Shown one piece after another: positions 32,471 to 44,582 of a DNA stretch of 64,000 nt (within the stretch, counting starts at the first letter, position 1; each line of letters opens with the position of its first letter). The stretch lies in contig JAOBSW010000882.1 in the NCBI GenBank assembly GCA_026214975.1, forward strand, positions 62,001-126,000. Direction: 5' to 3'. A program made the position numbers and the translations under genes. The notes under the pieces are model-generated. The model worked only from the letters and a program-made list of their open reading frames with translations, did not search any database and was not told the origin of the DNA. The stretch comes from Gentiana macrophylla. Taxonomy: Eukaryota; Streptophyta; Magnoliopsida; Gentianales; Gentianaceae.

Positions 32471-33846
32471 CGGACTTCCGCAGCATGGCCAATTTTACCT
32501 TCCGATGACAGGATAAGAAACCGACTTCCGACGAATCGGTCGGTTTTACCTTCCTATCAAAGGATAAGAAACCGGGTTCCCCACTACGGTCAATTTTACC
32601 TTCCTTCTCAAGGATAAGAAACCGAGTTCCCTGTTACAATCGGTTTTACCTTCCGCAACAAGGATAAGAAACCGACTTCCGAAACCTAGTCAATTTTACC
32701 TTTCGGTTATATTACAAGTTTTAGTTCCCCGGGTAAGAAACCGAGTTCCGACGGATCGGTCGGTTTACCTTCCGGTTCTTCTACTTAGATCCCATACCGT
32801 TTCCATTATGTTGGTTATTAACGCCGGTTGATCATTCCTTCGTTAACGTTGAAGTTAAGTTCAAGTAGAAGAAGATTCATTTTAACCGATTTTAGTCCGT
32901 TTTAGCTCATTTTAATCCCCAAGCATATGAAATCAAGAAAACATGATCACAAACAAGACATCCTAGCTAGACAAAAGGTCTAGCCACTCGTAGACATGGA
33001 TTTGGATATGTCACATACCAAATCCATGTTTACGATACCGACAAACGCAATAAAGTAAAGAAATGCCGATATTGAAGCACGAACACCAAGAAAAATAACT
33101 CCTTCAATGATTCTTCAAGTGTTTACAATGATGGAGCAGCAATACAAGAAGGATGGATGCAGCCCTTGGCTCTAAAACTCCAAAATCGGAAACTATACAA
33201 ATACCGGAAGCCGATAAACGCAACTACGATCTCAAGGCTTTGAGGCCTTGAGGTCACCCTTTGGTGTCCGTAAGGAGGAGGTCTTTTGAGGTGGTATAAG
33301 GTGGAAAAGACTAAACTTCCTCCCCAAAACGTTTACACAAATGGCCTATTTATAGGTGGGAAAATTGGGCTCTCGGTTATTAACCGTGAAAGTGGTCGGT
33401 TAATAACCGAGTAGTGACTCATCACTATTCACTCTGCAATGTCGAGCCGACTTTCTCTCGCCACAATTCAGACGACATGGTTATTAACCGAGGAGGTCGG
33501 TTAATAACCGTGGGTACAGTTCAAAGAACCCAAATCCTTAGTTTTAGCCGTTTCATGCTCGTTCTGGTCGTTTGTCTCACTGCCTCAAGTATTTTTAGCT
33601 CCAATACTCCTTCTAAACCTGAAAAGATCAACACAACGAAGCCATGAGACGTAACGGAATAGGGGAAGATAAAAAATGATATGATTTTATACGATTTTTT
33701 TTATCGTTTTTACTCCTAGGGTCTCGTAATCGTAACTGTACTATATTTTACCTATTTACTTCTTGTTTTAGCTATATTTCTTATGATTCTAGTGAATTTA
33801 GGGGATAAAATGGTGGAGAATACATCATATAGTTGATTCGCATCAA
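32471..33846 (-). repeat. Athila LTR with intact U3 edge (3' LTR of a minus-strand copy)
   Basis: Minisatellite (32470-32790), minus-strand TATA box at 33347-33354, palindromic boxes at 33374-33510 and the LTR start, which reads TGATGCGAATC on the minus strand at 33846. It is followed by a polypurine tract, so this was the 3' LTR of a minus-strand element. Confidence 0.7.
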
Positions 33847-34148
33847 CTACTCCCCACTTAGCGATTGCTCGTCCTCGAGCAATTTAAGCGAAAACGAGGT
33901 ACTGAAATAGTTGAATAACTATGAAAGTAACCAAGATGACGAATCAACTTGATGATGTAATCCTCTAAATTTTACAAGTATATCTCGGATTTTGATTAAA
34001 ACATGAATCGAATGTTTTTATATTTACTCGGATGTAAAATATCGAGACAGAATCTAATTATTATAATTTTTGAATTATAACTATTAATAAGAGTTACTCG
34101 CTTCTAATGTAAAAGCGTAAAATAGAGTTTATACAGGATACTCGCTTC
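33847..34148 (-). other. Athila polypurine tract and 3' untranslated tail
   Basis: The minus strand reads GCTCGAGGACGAGC ... CTAAGTGGGGAG just before the LTR, the Athila PPT context. The tail runs to about 34148, where it meets plus-strand gag in inverted orientation. Confidence 0.7.
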
Positions 34149-37100
34149 TGACAATTATTCACCTGAAGAAGTTAGTTTTATGCAACAACATCGTCAGTTG
34201 AATAGTGCTTATAATAACGCTTTTAATAACATCCGAAAAGAATTTCCTACTCTCCGTTGGTCTAATAATCCATCTAATAGACAAGGCCTATCTAACCCTT
34301 TTACACCACAACCAAAACCTTCGTATAATAATCAATCTCAAGGCTATCAAGGCAATTCCACCGGTGCTAGTTTTTCTAACACCCGTCATCAACTTTACAC
34401 TCAATCTATCCCAATTACTGATGGATCTTCATCTTGTGCTCAAGATGTGGAGAAGTTAGGTAAGCTTATGGAAAACCTTATGGGGGTTGTTTCTATGCAA
34501 GCTTCAACTATTCAGAATATAACTAGCTCTGTCAGTACTGTGTCCAAAGATATTAATACCTTGAAAACCTCGATGGTTGGTCATGATACGAGAATGAAAA
34601 ATATGGAAGCTTCAATGAGAAATCTTGAAGACCATATGAGCCGAGAAGGAGAAAATAATAACAGTAGACCACCTGGAGGATTACCTAGCAATATTGAAAG
34701 GAATCCAAAGGGAGTTCATGCTGTAATCACTAGAAGTGGCAAAGTTAGTGGTAATGAAAAAATTGTAACTCAAGAAAATAATGAAGTAGAAGATGACCTT
34801 GATCATAAGATGGATGAAAGAGAATGGAGTGAGGAAGAAGAAGAAATAATTAATGAATTCCTAAGAAAATATGTTGATGTCGAACCTGAACCTGAACTTA
34901 AAATTGAACCTGAACCTGAACCTGAACCTGAAATTGTTATACCTAGAATTCTGAAGAATCCTGGAAAGGATGACTTAAGAACTCTATTCAGTGAGCATTT
35001 TAAAGATTCGCAAGAAAACAATGATAATGTCTCTAAGAAAAAGGAATGTCCTATTTCTGATAAGGGGAAGGATAAATCACCTGAAATTAATCTTGAATCC
35101 CTTCCTTTTCCACCTAAAGAACAAATTAAAAAGAAGAAGTTGGATAAAAAATATGTTCGTTTCCTTGATACTTTCAGACATATCAATGTTAACATTCCAC
35201 TCATAGATGCTCTACTTGAAATGCCTACTTATGCTAAATTTCTTAAAGACATCATTTCCAATAAGAAGAAACTTGAAGAATATGAAAACATTTGTCTCAA
35301 TGAAGAATGTTCTGCTATCTTGCAACACAAGTTACCTCCTAAACTTAAAGATCCAGGAAGTTTCACCATCTCCCGTGAGATAGGTGGATTTCTATTCAAA
35401 AAGGTACTTTGTGATCTTGGGGCAAGTGTTAACCTTATGTCTTATTCAGATTTTCAGAAACTTGGTATAGGAAAATTAAAAGATACTAAGATGACCATCC
35501 AACTAGCTGATAGATCCATTAAACGTCCTAAGGGAGTCATCGAAGATGTATTAGTGAAAGTTGATAAGTTTATATTCCCTGTTGACTTAGTATTCATGGA
35601 AATGGAAGAAAGTTATACTACCCCTCTAATCTTAGGAAGACCTTTCCTAGCAACAGGAAGGACTCTTATAGATGTTCAGAGAGGAGAGTTAATCCTTAGA
35701 GTTAACAAGGAGGAAGTTGTATTTAATATTTTCAAAGCCACGAAACATCCTTATTACTCTAATGAATTCTGTTCTTCCGTAGACATACTACCGGAATATC
35801 AAGAACCACCTTTAGAAGATCAAATGGAAAATTGCTTAGTCAACTCTGTTTTTGAGTTGGATAATTCAAATGCTGAAAAAGAAATATACATCCATCAATT
35901 GAATTCAGCTCAAATCTTTAACAAACAACCATGGTATAAATTCTTAGAATTAAAGCTTGAAAGGCATGTTCTTAAACCTTCAACAGAAGAACCACCACGG
36001 AATTTAGAGTTAAAACCATTACCGCCCACTATGAAATATGTTTTTCTTGAAAAATACAATCTATTGCCTGTTATTATTTCGTCATCATTGACTGAATCCC
36101 AAGAATCTCAATTATTTCAAATGCTTAAAAAGCATAAGAAAGCGTTTGGTTGGTCTGTAGCCGATATTAAAGGTATAAGTCCTGATATTTGTACTCATAA
36201 GATTATCTTAGAAGAAGGATCTAAACCTTGTGCACAACCCCAACGCCGTCTTAATCCTCATATGCAATAAGTAGTTAAGAAGGAAATAATTAAATTATTA
36301 GAAATGGGTATAATATTCCCTATCTCTGATAGTGAATGGGTTAGCCCTACTCAAGTTGTTCCTAAAAAAGGAGGATTCACAGTCAAAGAAAACGAAAAGA
36401 ATGAATTGATCCCATTTAGAGAAATCACTGGCTATAGAATGTGCATCGACTTTAGAAAACTTAATGATTGCTTTAGAAAAGATCATTTTCCATTACCTTA
36501 AATTGATCAGATGCTTGATAGATTAAGCAATCATAAGTACTACTATTTCCTCGATGGTTATTCTGGTTATCTTCAAATTTTCATCGCTGCAGGAGACAGA
36601 GAGAAAACTACTTTTACATGCCCTTATGGAACAATTGCTTATAAAAGAATGCCTTTTGGTTTGTGTAATGCACCTGCGACATTTCAAAGGTGTATGCTAG
36701 CCATTTTTTCCGATATGGTTGAAAAATTCTTAGAAGTATTTATGGATGACTTTAGTGTTTTTGGTGATTCATTTGAAGATTGCCTATGCAATCTAGAAAA
36801 GCTTTTACAAAGATGCGAAGACACTAACCTTGTCTTAAATTGGGAAAAATGTCACTTGATGGTTTCCGAAGGCATAGTTTTAGGCCATAAGATCTCATGT
36901 AAAGGTATTGAAGTTGATAAAGCCAAAGTTGAAGTAATAGAAAAGTTACCACCGCCTACTAACTTAAAAACTCTCCGAGGTTTCCTTGGTCATGCTGGTT
37001 TCTATAGATGTTTTATATCTGTTTTTTCTCGCATAGCCAAGCCTCTGAGTCATTTGCTTGAAAAAGATGTACCCTTTGATTTTGATGATAATTGTATGAA

Positions 37101-37195
37101 TGCTTTTGATACATTGAAGAAGAAATTGATAAGTGCACCGGTTCTAGTTGCACCTGACTGGAATCTACCTTTTGAATTAATGTGCGATGCTAGTG
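34149..37195 (+). pseudogene. gag-pol: Athila element 2: gag (3' part)-protease-RT, near-intact frame
   Basis: Main ORF 34180-36270 (696 aa), continuing in the same frame to 37195 with only two stops (TAA at 36268-36270 and 36499-36501). Order: Gln/Asn-rich gag C-terminus; charged linker with (EP)n at about residues 234-250; aspartic protease with VLCDLGASVNLM (DLGAS in place of the usual DTGAS) at about residues 408-419; then reverse transcriptase with GYRMCIDFRKLND, MPFGLCNAPATFQR, FMDDFSVFG (the catalytic xxDD) and FLGHAGFYR. RNase H begins at LMCDASD, where a second element interrupts it. The gag N-terminus, leader, PBS and 5' LTR are missing. No Athila env-like ORF was seen. Confidence 0.93.
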
Positions 37196-37200
37196 ACTTA
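37196..37200. other. Target site duplication ACTTA (left)
   Basis: Matches 44578-44582 exactly and flanks the nested chromovirus-type element. Confidence 0.93.
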
Positions 37201-39297
37201 TGTAATATTCTGACTTTCGGGAAAGGGCATACGTGTCTTTTTGCGAAAACGAAATATTAGGTTCGGTTTCCTTTTATTCGGAGTTAATTATTTTGGACAT
37301 TATATATATATATTCTCGAAATTTTATATATGTAATTAAAAGGAAAATCGATTTTGTGGTCAAGGGCAATTAAGGAAAATGGTTAACTCTTTTTAATGCT
37401 AAGACCTAACCTAATTTGAGGATTTTCAGTTTGATTTCAGCCTTCCCCTCCCTTGTGCGGCATTGTGAGGAGAGAAAGAGAGAAAAGAGAGTTCTTCACA
37501 ATTCTAAGAGGTAGAGTTGATCGTTTTCAAAACGGATTCAAGAATTGGACTCGGCGTGAAGAGCACAAAGCATTTTTGGCATCGATTTTGTGGGATTGCG
37601 CAGCTTTTCAGAGCAAGATTGATCGATTTTGGGGCTGCAAATAGGTAAGAGCAATTGATCCTATGAATTCTATCATTTGTTATAAGGAATTGATCATGTT
37701 TTAAGGCTTTTGGTGTTAGAAATATAAATCTTTGTTTTGGTTAAAGACTATGGTTGTTACTGATGCGTCTAGATGTGGATCCTTGTGTTGTTTTGTTGGT
37801 TATTTCTTTGGTTTTGGGTTGAATTGCGGTCTGGAAATCGCATGATGATGAAGTTAGGGTTTTAGTCGAACCAGGTGGACGGGCGTCGGTTCTCTCGGGA
37901 CGGGCGCCCGCTTAGGTCGAATCTCGAGGCGGGCGTCTGGCTTATCCGGACGGGCGTCTGAGGTGCAATTTACATTCGTAATTGAATCTATTTTGGGTGG
38001 ACGAAGGCGTCCACTATTTTGGAGCGGGCGTCGTGTCTTTAAACGGGCGCCCGATTTTTGTAACGCCTCCTTTCTATTGTTAATCGTTGTTCACCAAATA
38101 TACATGCTTTACTTACTTGAGATATATATATATACGATATGTTAAACATGGTATAACTTAGACAAGCCTGGATTGAGCTTCGATTCGTTCAGCTTAAAAC
38201 ACCGAATGTACTCTTAAAGGGAGTTGAAGTTCGGATCCGTCGGAAGAGCATGATAGGCTTGTGCTTTGATGAATTAGTATTCATCAATGTACGTGTATGT
38301 GCTAGGACTTGTCCGTGTCTAGTGGTCTAAGAAGAGAGTAGTTGTGTGAGGAGAATACTTGAAAACACTCGGGTTGGCTAGCTAATAACCTAATAAACAA
38401 CGTATGTGACTAGTAAAAGATTAAACAACATGTCTCTCTTGGCTAGGCACCAGGCTAAATCGCGATGCATATGCTACCTCTGAAGGTAGAAGAACTTCGT
38501 GAGGTCAAAAAGACCCTAAGCACGGAGGGACTCTCACGAGGTGTGCGTGCTATCGGAGTCTACCTTTCTAGACTTCAGGGATATTGGTGTGATCCACTAA
38601 TATGTTGCAAAAGAGTGTTCCCAAGGAAGAAGAACTCAGAGGTCAAAGACCCTAAGTATGCTGAGAGGACTCTGCTTTGAGGGGACGCTTGGCGTAGTGC
38701 CCTTGAGTGCGGTTGTAACATAGATAGGCTAAGTTAGAAACGAGTTAGTCACAACGTGTTGATGAGCATGAAGTGAACCCTAGATGGAGTTGGTCTCATT
38801 TAATCAACTAATTAAATAATTATCTTTTCGTTATAACTATGTTTGTCTTCATAGCTTCTCTTTCTTCTTTGAGTACATTGTACTTACCTCGAATGCATTT
38901 TCTTTTATGTGTTTGGGGTGAGAAGGCGAACAGTGTTCGAGGAGAGTTTTGACGACGACGTGTGAAGGCGCTCGTTGAAGTTTCAAGAATGTTTCTTTCT
39001 TGTTTTTCTTTGGTGGCTCTTGTAATGATTCCGAGGTAGGATTGTTGGTTCTTTTGGTTGCTACGTACTGTCTTTGGGATTTCGTACTTTTCCAATGTAA
39101 TAATTTACATTTCTATCTTTAGAATTTCTTGTTTCTATTCTTAGACGTTGAAAAAAATATACCCGAGTTTTGCTTCCGTTTTGCTTTCATTCGATACGAC
39201 ATAGTAGAGGCTTACGTATAAAATGAATTTACTTTTATTTTATACGTGCGAACGCTCCTTTTCGGATAAGGACTCGGTGTCCCGAACGGGCGTTCTG
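37201..39297 (+). repeat. Chromovirus A 5' LTR, ~2.1 kb
   Basis: TGTAATATTCTG ... CGGATAAGGACTCGGTGTCC ... CGTTCTG, then the PBS. It contains a GC-rich patch (37870-38060) with many GACGGGCGTC/GGGCGCCC motifs and an AT-rich TATATATATATA at about 38122-38133 that could be the promoter. Confidence 0.85.
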
Positions 39298-39298
39298 A

Positions 39299-39311
39299 TT
39301 GGTATCGAGAG
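39299..39311 (+). other. Chromovirus A primer binding site (tRNA-iMet type)
   Basis: TTGGTATCGAGAG, matching the TGGTATCGAGAC of chromovirus B. Confidence 0.8.
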
Positions 39312-39392
39312 TTAGCGTTCTTTAGACTTCCTTTCCTTAAGATAAGTTTCTTTAGATCTTTAGTAACGTCTGGTTTTCTTGATCTTCTAAGC

Positions 39393-40892
39393 ATGGTAAC
39401 GACAAGGGAGAGGCGTTCGTGGAGTGGGAGCTCAGGGGTTAGTCAAGGGGCGGGGAGCCCAGTGCCCGTAGTAGGGGGCGGATTTGTGAGGCAGAATCCT
39501 TCGCCTCATTTGAGTCTTTCACCACCACCCCATACAGCCACGCCTACACCACGGTCTCAACAGGATGTGTCACCGAGGCCGCATCAGAATCTGCCACCCC
39601 GACCACCGCCAAGATATAACTACATTTATGGAGAGCCTGGACAAGCACCTATTCGTGTCACTGTAATAGGCGACATTCCACCGATTAGTGCGCCACCACC
39701 AGTGACCAATGTGTATCCACCACCATCTAGTGCTTATCCTCCAAAGTGTATCCTCGGCGGAAGCAGGTCTTTACCCTCCTCCCCAGTAGGTGTTCCTCAA
39801 CCTACGATTACCACCTTCACCACGCTTTGACCACCAGCAAGGCATCGGTCATCCACCCTTTGGTTATCAGCAGCCTCAACAGCATCAGTCTTATCAGGGG
39901 TACTATCCGTATCAGAATGAGCCTCAAGTAATCCCACCTTATCCTCAACATCGTGAGATCGGCCCGCATGTATCTTTTGGTTACCCTCCGGTTCACCCAC
40001 CGATTAGACCGGCTTTTGAGCAAGCACCAACGGTGGATTGGTATACTGAGATTGAGGAGAAATCGAGTGAGAACTTCTTTGGTAAATGTGGAGCATTCTA
40101 AAGCGGAGGAGTGGATAAGGGATTCGAGAAAGCTTGTAGGAACATACATGTTCCCGAGGCGAAAATGGCACAACTAGCGATCGGTTTTATGTTGGGAGCG
40201 GTGAAGCATGGATTGATGCCGTCCAAAGCGAGAACGGTAAGGTAACGGATTGGGAAGGGTTCAAGACGATGTTTTATAATGAGTTCTTCCGATTCTGATT
40301 CAAGCGAGATAAAGCAAGTCAATTCTGAAGCACAAGCAAGGTAATCACCGACAGTGGCCCAAAGATACTAATAAGTTCAATGAGCTAGGAAGGTTCTATC
40401 CGGAATTGATGAAGGTAGAAGAGAGAAAGATGGCCCTCTATAAGGATGGGTTGGCCTACGAGATTCAGTCGGGCATGCTAGGATTCACGGCAAGGAATAT
40501 GGCAGAGTTGATGAATAAAGCCTTGGAAGTCGAAACTTTCAGGAAGAGAGCTACAGTGGTTGTTAATAATAAGAGGAATTTTGGGACAAGTCAAGGCAGT
40601 TATAGGGGAGCGCCACAGCAAGCAGCCAAGAAGACTACGGCTCCTACAGCAGCTAAGGCTCCGAATAGTGCACCACTTTGCCCCAAGTGCAACAGAAATC
40701 ATACAGGAGAGTGCAGGCAGAGTAGTAACGGTTGTTACGTTTGTGGTGAGCAAGGACACTTTTCTAGAGCGTGTCCAAACAGAGGAAACAAGAGTGGTTC
40801 GAGCCAAGGTAGCGGGAGGCGCCCGAGCCGACCGGTTCGAGTTTTTGCAGCGGATGCTAATTTTGTGGAACCAGAGGATGACGTTATTTCAG
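39393..40892 (+). pseudogene. gag: Chromovirus A gag (exon before intron)
   Basis: Start ATG at 39393 (MVTTRERRS), matched by MVTTRRGS in element B. A Pro-rich N-terminal region (about 39480-40000), then a retrotransposon gag domain in shifted frames (about 40000-40400), then ERKMALYKDGLAYEIQSGML and a CCHC zinc knuckle CYVCGEQGHFSRAC at about 40735-40776. At least three frameshifts. It ends in ...VIS at a GT donor (40893); without splicing it continues 15 codons to a stop at 40937. Confidence 0.85.
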
Positions 40893-40985
40893 GTACCATG
40901 TTTTGTTTCATTCTTTTGTTAAGATATTTTATAGCGTGATTATTCATGTTGTAACTATATTTAAATAAATGAATATGCATCCTAG
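40893..40985 (+). other. Putative gag-protease intron, 93 bp
   Basis: GTACCATG ... ATCCTAG, AT-rich, with GT-AG ends. It falls after the first base of a codon (phase 1). Removal joins ...VIS-G-TIM... in frame with the protease. The same intron (94 bp, same phase and position) is at 57504-57597 in element B. Confidence 0.7.
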
Positions 40986-41353
40986 GTACGATAATGTTAG
41001 AAAACCTAGTGGTCAAGGCTTTGTTTGACACGGAGGCGTCAAATACTTTTGTGTCAACCAAGGTAGCTAGAAGTTGGATTTACCTTGAGCCTTTAAGAAA
41101 CACTTTGGAGATAACTACGCCGTTAGGGAAGGTAACAAGGGTAACTAGAATGATACCACAAGTGGAAGTTCGAGTCGGACCTTATCGATGTAAGAGCAAC
41201 TTTACTGATTTTGGACTTTTCGATTTTGATGTAATCCTCGGAATAGATTGGCTATCCGAGAATTATGTACACTTGGATCAGAAAGAGAAGAAAGTGACTT
41301 TTAAAGTACAGGAAATCGACAAGATGTATCAAGGAATGTGTACAAGCGAGTAA
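40986..41353 (+). pseudogene. Chromovirus A aspartic protease
   Basis: Reads LVVKALFDTEASNTFVS, a retropepsin motif with Glu in place of Gly (DTEAS for DTGAS), and ends FDVILGIDWLSENY, the typical ILGxDWL flap-side motif. The frame closes at 41353 (TAA) before the RT. The G to E change next to the catalytic Asp should harm activity. Confidence 0.85.
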
Positions 41354-41516
41354 GAAGAAACATCCGATCATATCGGTTAAGGCGGTAAGGGCTTGTCGGA
41401 AGGGTTGTGAAGGCTACTTGTTGTATGCAAAGTGGGCGTGGAACAAGTGAAGCCTAAGTTCGAGAGACTTATAGTGAGGAATACCCCGAGGTATTTCGGA
41501 AGAGTTACCGGGAAAC

Positions 41517-42987
41517 ATGCCGGACAGAGAGATAGAGTTTGAAATTCAGTTGATACCGGGAGCGGCACCAGTCGCTAAAGCACCTTACAGAATGGCACCG
41601 GCTGAATTAAAGGAGTTGAAAGCTCAACTTAAAGATATGCTTGAAAGGAACATAATTCAGCCCAGTACCTCGCCTTGGGGAGCCCCTGTTTTGTTTGTGA
41701 AGAAGAAAGATGGCAGCATGAGAATGTGTATCGACTACAGAGCATTGAACAACCTTACCATCAAGAATAAGTATCCTCTACCAAGGATAGATGATCTGTT
41801 TAATCAGTTGCAAGGTAAGAAAGTGTTTTCCAAGATCGACCTGAGATCCGGATATCATCGTTTGAAGGTTAAGATAGCGAGATATACCAAGACGGCTTTA
41901 ATACGAGATATGGACATTATGAGTTCCTTGTTATGCCTTTTGGACTCACTAATGCTCCATCTCGCATTTATGGATTTGATGCAGCGAGTCTTCATGCCGT
42001 ACTTGGATAAGTTCGTGATAGTGTTCATAGACGATATCCTAGTTTACTCTAAGGATGAGAAGGAACACGAGGAACACTTAAGGATAGTGTTGGACACACT
42101 GAAGAAGAATCAGTTGTATGCAAAGTTTTCTAAGTGTGACTTTTGGTTGGATCGAGTGAGTTTCTTGGGTCATGTCATTTACGGAGATGGCATTCAAGTT
42201 GATCCGGCAAAGATCGAGGCAGTTGAGAATTGGCCTAAACCTACCACAGTCTCAGAAGTAAGAAGTTTTCTTGGGTTGGCTGGTTACTACCGGAAGTTCG
42301 TACAAGATTTTTCGAAGATAGCTACTCCACTCACCAGGCTGACACAGAAGAATGTGAAATTTGAATGGACTAATGAGTGTGATAAGGCCTTTCATACCTT
42401 GAAGAGTAAGTTGACTACGGCACCAGTGTTAGCGATTTGGAGATTTTTGATAACTATGATGTCTACACGGATGCTTCGGGACAGGGTTTGGGGTTGTGTG
42501 TTGATGCAAGGAGGAAAAGTGATAGCTTATGCATCTAGGCAGTTGAAGGTACATGAGAAGAACTACCCGACACATGATCTAGAGTTGGCAGCGGTAGTAT
42601 TTGCCTTAAAGACTTGGAGGCATTACTTATATGGGGTTAAAGCAAGGATCTTCACCGACCATAAGAGTTTAAAGTATTTCTTCACACAAGAGAACCTGAA
42701 TATGAGACAGAGGAGATGGTTAGAGTTCGTTAAGGACTATGATTTGGACATTCAGTACCATCCGGGTAAAGCGAATGTAGTGGCAGATGCTCTGAGCAGG
42801 AAACCAGTGTTTGCAGCTTCCAGTGTTGAGGTAATGGCAGAAAGGTTTGATGGGTTGGAAATCAGAAGCTTCGATCAGATTGAAGACCGGCAGTTTGTGG
42901 CACCGTTGTTAGCAAGATCAGAGTTGATGGATGATATTCGGGGAAAGCAAGACGAAGACCCGGTTTTGTTGGACTTGAAGCGTGTTG
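41517..42987 (+). pseudogene. pol: Chromovirus A reverse transcriptase / RNase H
   Basis: RT motifs: [41 protein letters not shown] (catalytic xxDD), [11 protein letters not shown]. RNase [41 protein letters not shown]. The frame is open, but two stretches are read out of frame between compensating indels: 41880-41965 (the expected MPFGLTNAP motif is in another frame) and 42430-42500 (the first RNase H Asp, YTDAS, is lost). The sequence ends at RVARDE, where it jumps into LTR sequence; the integrase is absent. Confidence 0.9.
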
Positions 42988-44577
42988 CTAGAGATGAAGT
43001 TAGGGTTTTAGTCGAACCCAGGTGGACGAAGAATGATGTGGAAAAGAAAACCGTAAAAGGGATTAAAGAGGTTATTTGCTGGTTTTGGGTTGAATTACGA
43101 TCCGGAAATCGCATGATGATGAAGTTAGGGTTTTGGTCGAACCAGGTGGACGGGCGTCGGTTCTCTCGACGGGCGTCCGCTTAGGTCGAATCTCGAGGCG
43201 GGCGTCTGGCTTATCCGGACGGGCGCCGAGGTGCAATTTACATTCGAGATTGAAGCTGTTTTGGGTGGACGGCGTCCACTATTTTGGACGGGCGTCGAAG
43301 AAAGCGAACGGGCGCCCAGGTCTTTAAACGGGCGCCCGCTTTTATATCGCCTCCTTTCTATTGTTAATCGTTGTTCACCAAATATACATGCTTTACTTAC
43401 TTGAGATATATATATATACGATATATGTTAAACATGGTATAACTTAGACAAGCCTGGATTGAGCTTCGATTCGTTCGCTTAAAACACCGAATGTACTCTT
43501 AAAAGGAGTTGAAGTTCGGATCCGTCGGAAGAGCATGATAGGCTTGTGCTTTGATGAATTAGTATTCATCAATGTCGTGTATGTGCTAGGACTTGTCCGT
43601 GTCTAGTGGTCTAAGAAGAGAGTAGTTGTGTGAGGAGAATACTTGAAAACACTCGGGTTGGCTAGCTAATAACCTAATAAACAACGTATGTGACTAGTAA
43701 AAGATTAAACAACATGTCTCTCTTGGCTAGGCACCAGGCTAAATCGCGATGCATGTGCTACCTCGAAGGTAGAAGAACTTCGTGGAGTCAAAAAGACCCT
43801 AAATACGGAGGGACTCTCACTGAGGTGTGCGTGCTATCGGAGTCTACCTTTTCTAGACTTCGGGATATTGGTGTGATCCACTAATATGTTGCAAAAGAGT
43901 GTTCCCAAGGAAGAAGAACTCAGAGGTCAAAGACCCTAAGTCTGAGAGGACTCTCTTGAGGGGATGCGCAGTAGTGCCCTTGAGTGCGGTTGTAACATAG
44001 ATAGGCTAAGTTAGAAACAGTTAGTCACAACGTGTTGATGAGCATGAAGTGAACCCTAGATGGAGTTGGTCTCATTTAATCAACTAATTAAATAATTATC
44101 TTTTCGTTATAACTATGTTTGTCTTCATAGCTTCTCTTTCTTGCTGAGTACATTGTACTTACCTCGAATGCATTTTCTTTTATGTGTTTGGGGTGAGAAG
44201 ACTAACAGTGTTCGAGGAGAGTTTTGACGACGACGTGTGAAGGCGCTCGTTGAAGTTTCAAGAATGTTTCTTTCTTTGTTTTTCTTTGGTGGCTCTTGTA
44301 ATGATTACGAGGTAGATTGTTGGTTCTTTTGGTTGCTACGTCATCGTCTTTGGGATTTCGTACTTTTCCAATGTAATAATTTACATTTCTATCTTTAGAA
44401 TTTCTTATTTCTATTCTTAGACGTTGAAAAAAATATACCCGAGTTTTGCTTCCGTTTTGCTTTCATTCGATACGACATAGTAGAGGCTTACGTATAAAAT
44501 GAATTTACTTTTATTTTATACGTGCCGAACGTTCCTTTTCCGGATAAGGACTCGGTGTCCGGGAACGGGACGTTACA
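42988..44577 (+). repeat. Chromovirus A 3' LTR, 5'-truncated
   Basis: From about 42988 the sequence matches the 5' LTR from about 37848 (GAAGTTAGGGTTTTAGTCG), then a short unique stretch (43026-43070), then the LTR again from about 37795 onwards to its 3' end. The block around 37840-37870 is therefore present twice. Confidence 0.85.
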
Positions 44578-44582
44578 ACTTA
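44578..44582. other. Target site duplication ACTTA (right)
   Basis: Second copy of the 5 bp duplication; Athila RNase H resumes at once. Confidence 0.93.

Larger units (their letters stand above)
37201..44577 (+). mobile_element. Chromovirus-type Ty3/gypsy element A, 7.4 kb, integrase-deleted
   Basis: Starts TGTAATATTC, ends GACGTTACA, flanked by ACTTA. Order: 5' LTR, iMet-type PBS, gag, intron, protease, RT, RNase H, then an abrupt junction into a 5'-truncated 3' LTR. It is inserted in the RNase H region of Athila element 2. The integrase and the beginning of the 3' LTR are gone. Confidence 0.93.

Noticed and set aside
39797..40322. Minus-strand ORFs opposite chromovirus A gag
   Set aside because: Shadows of the real plus-strand gag, which has a start and zinc knuckle conserved in element B.
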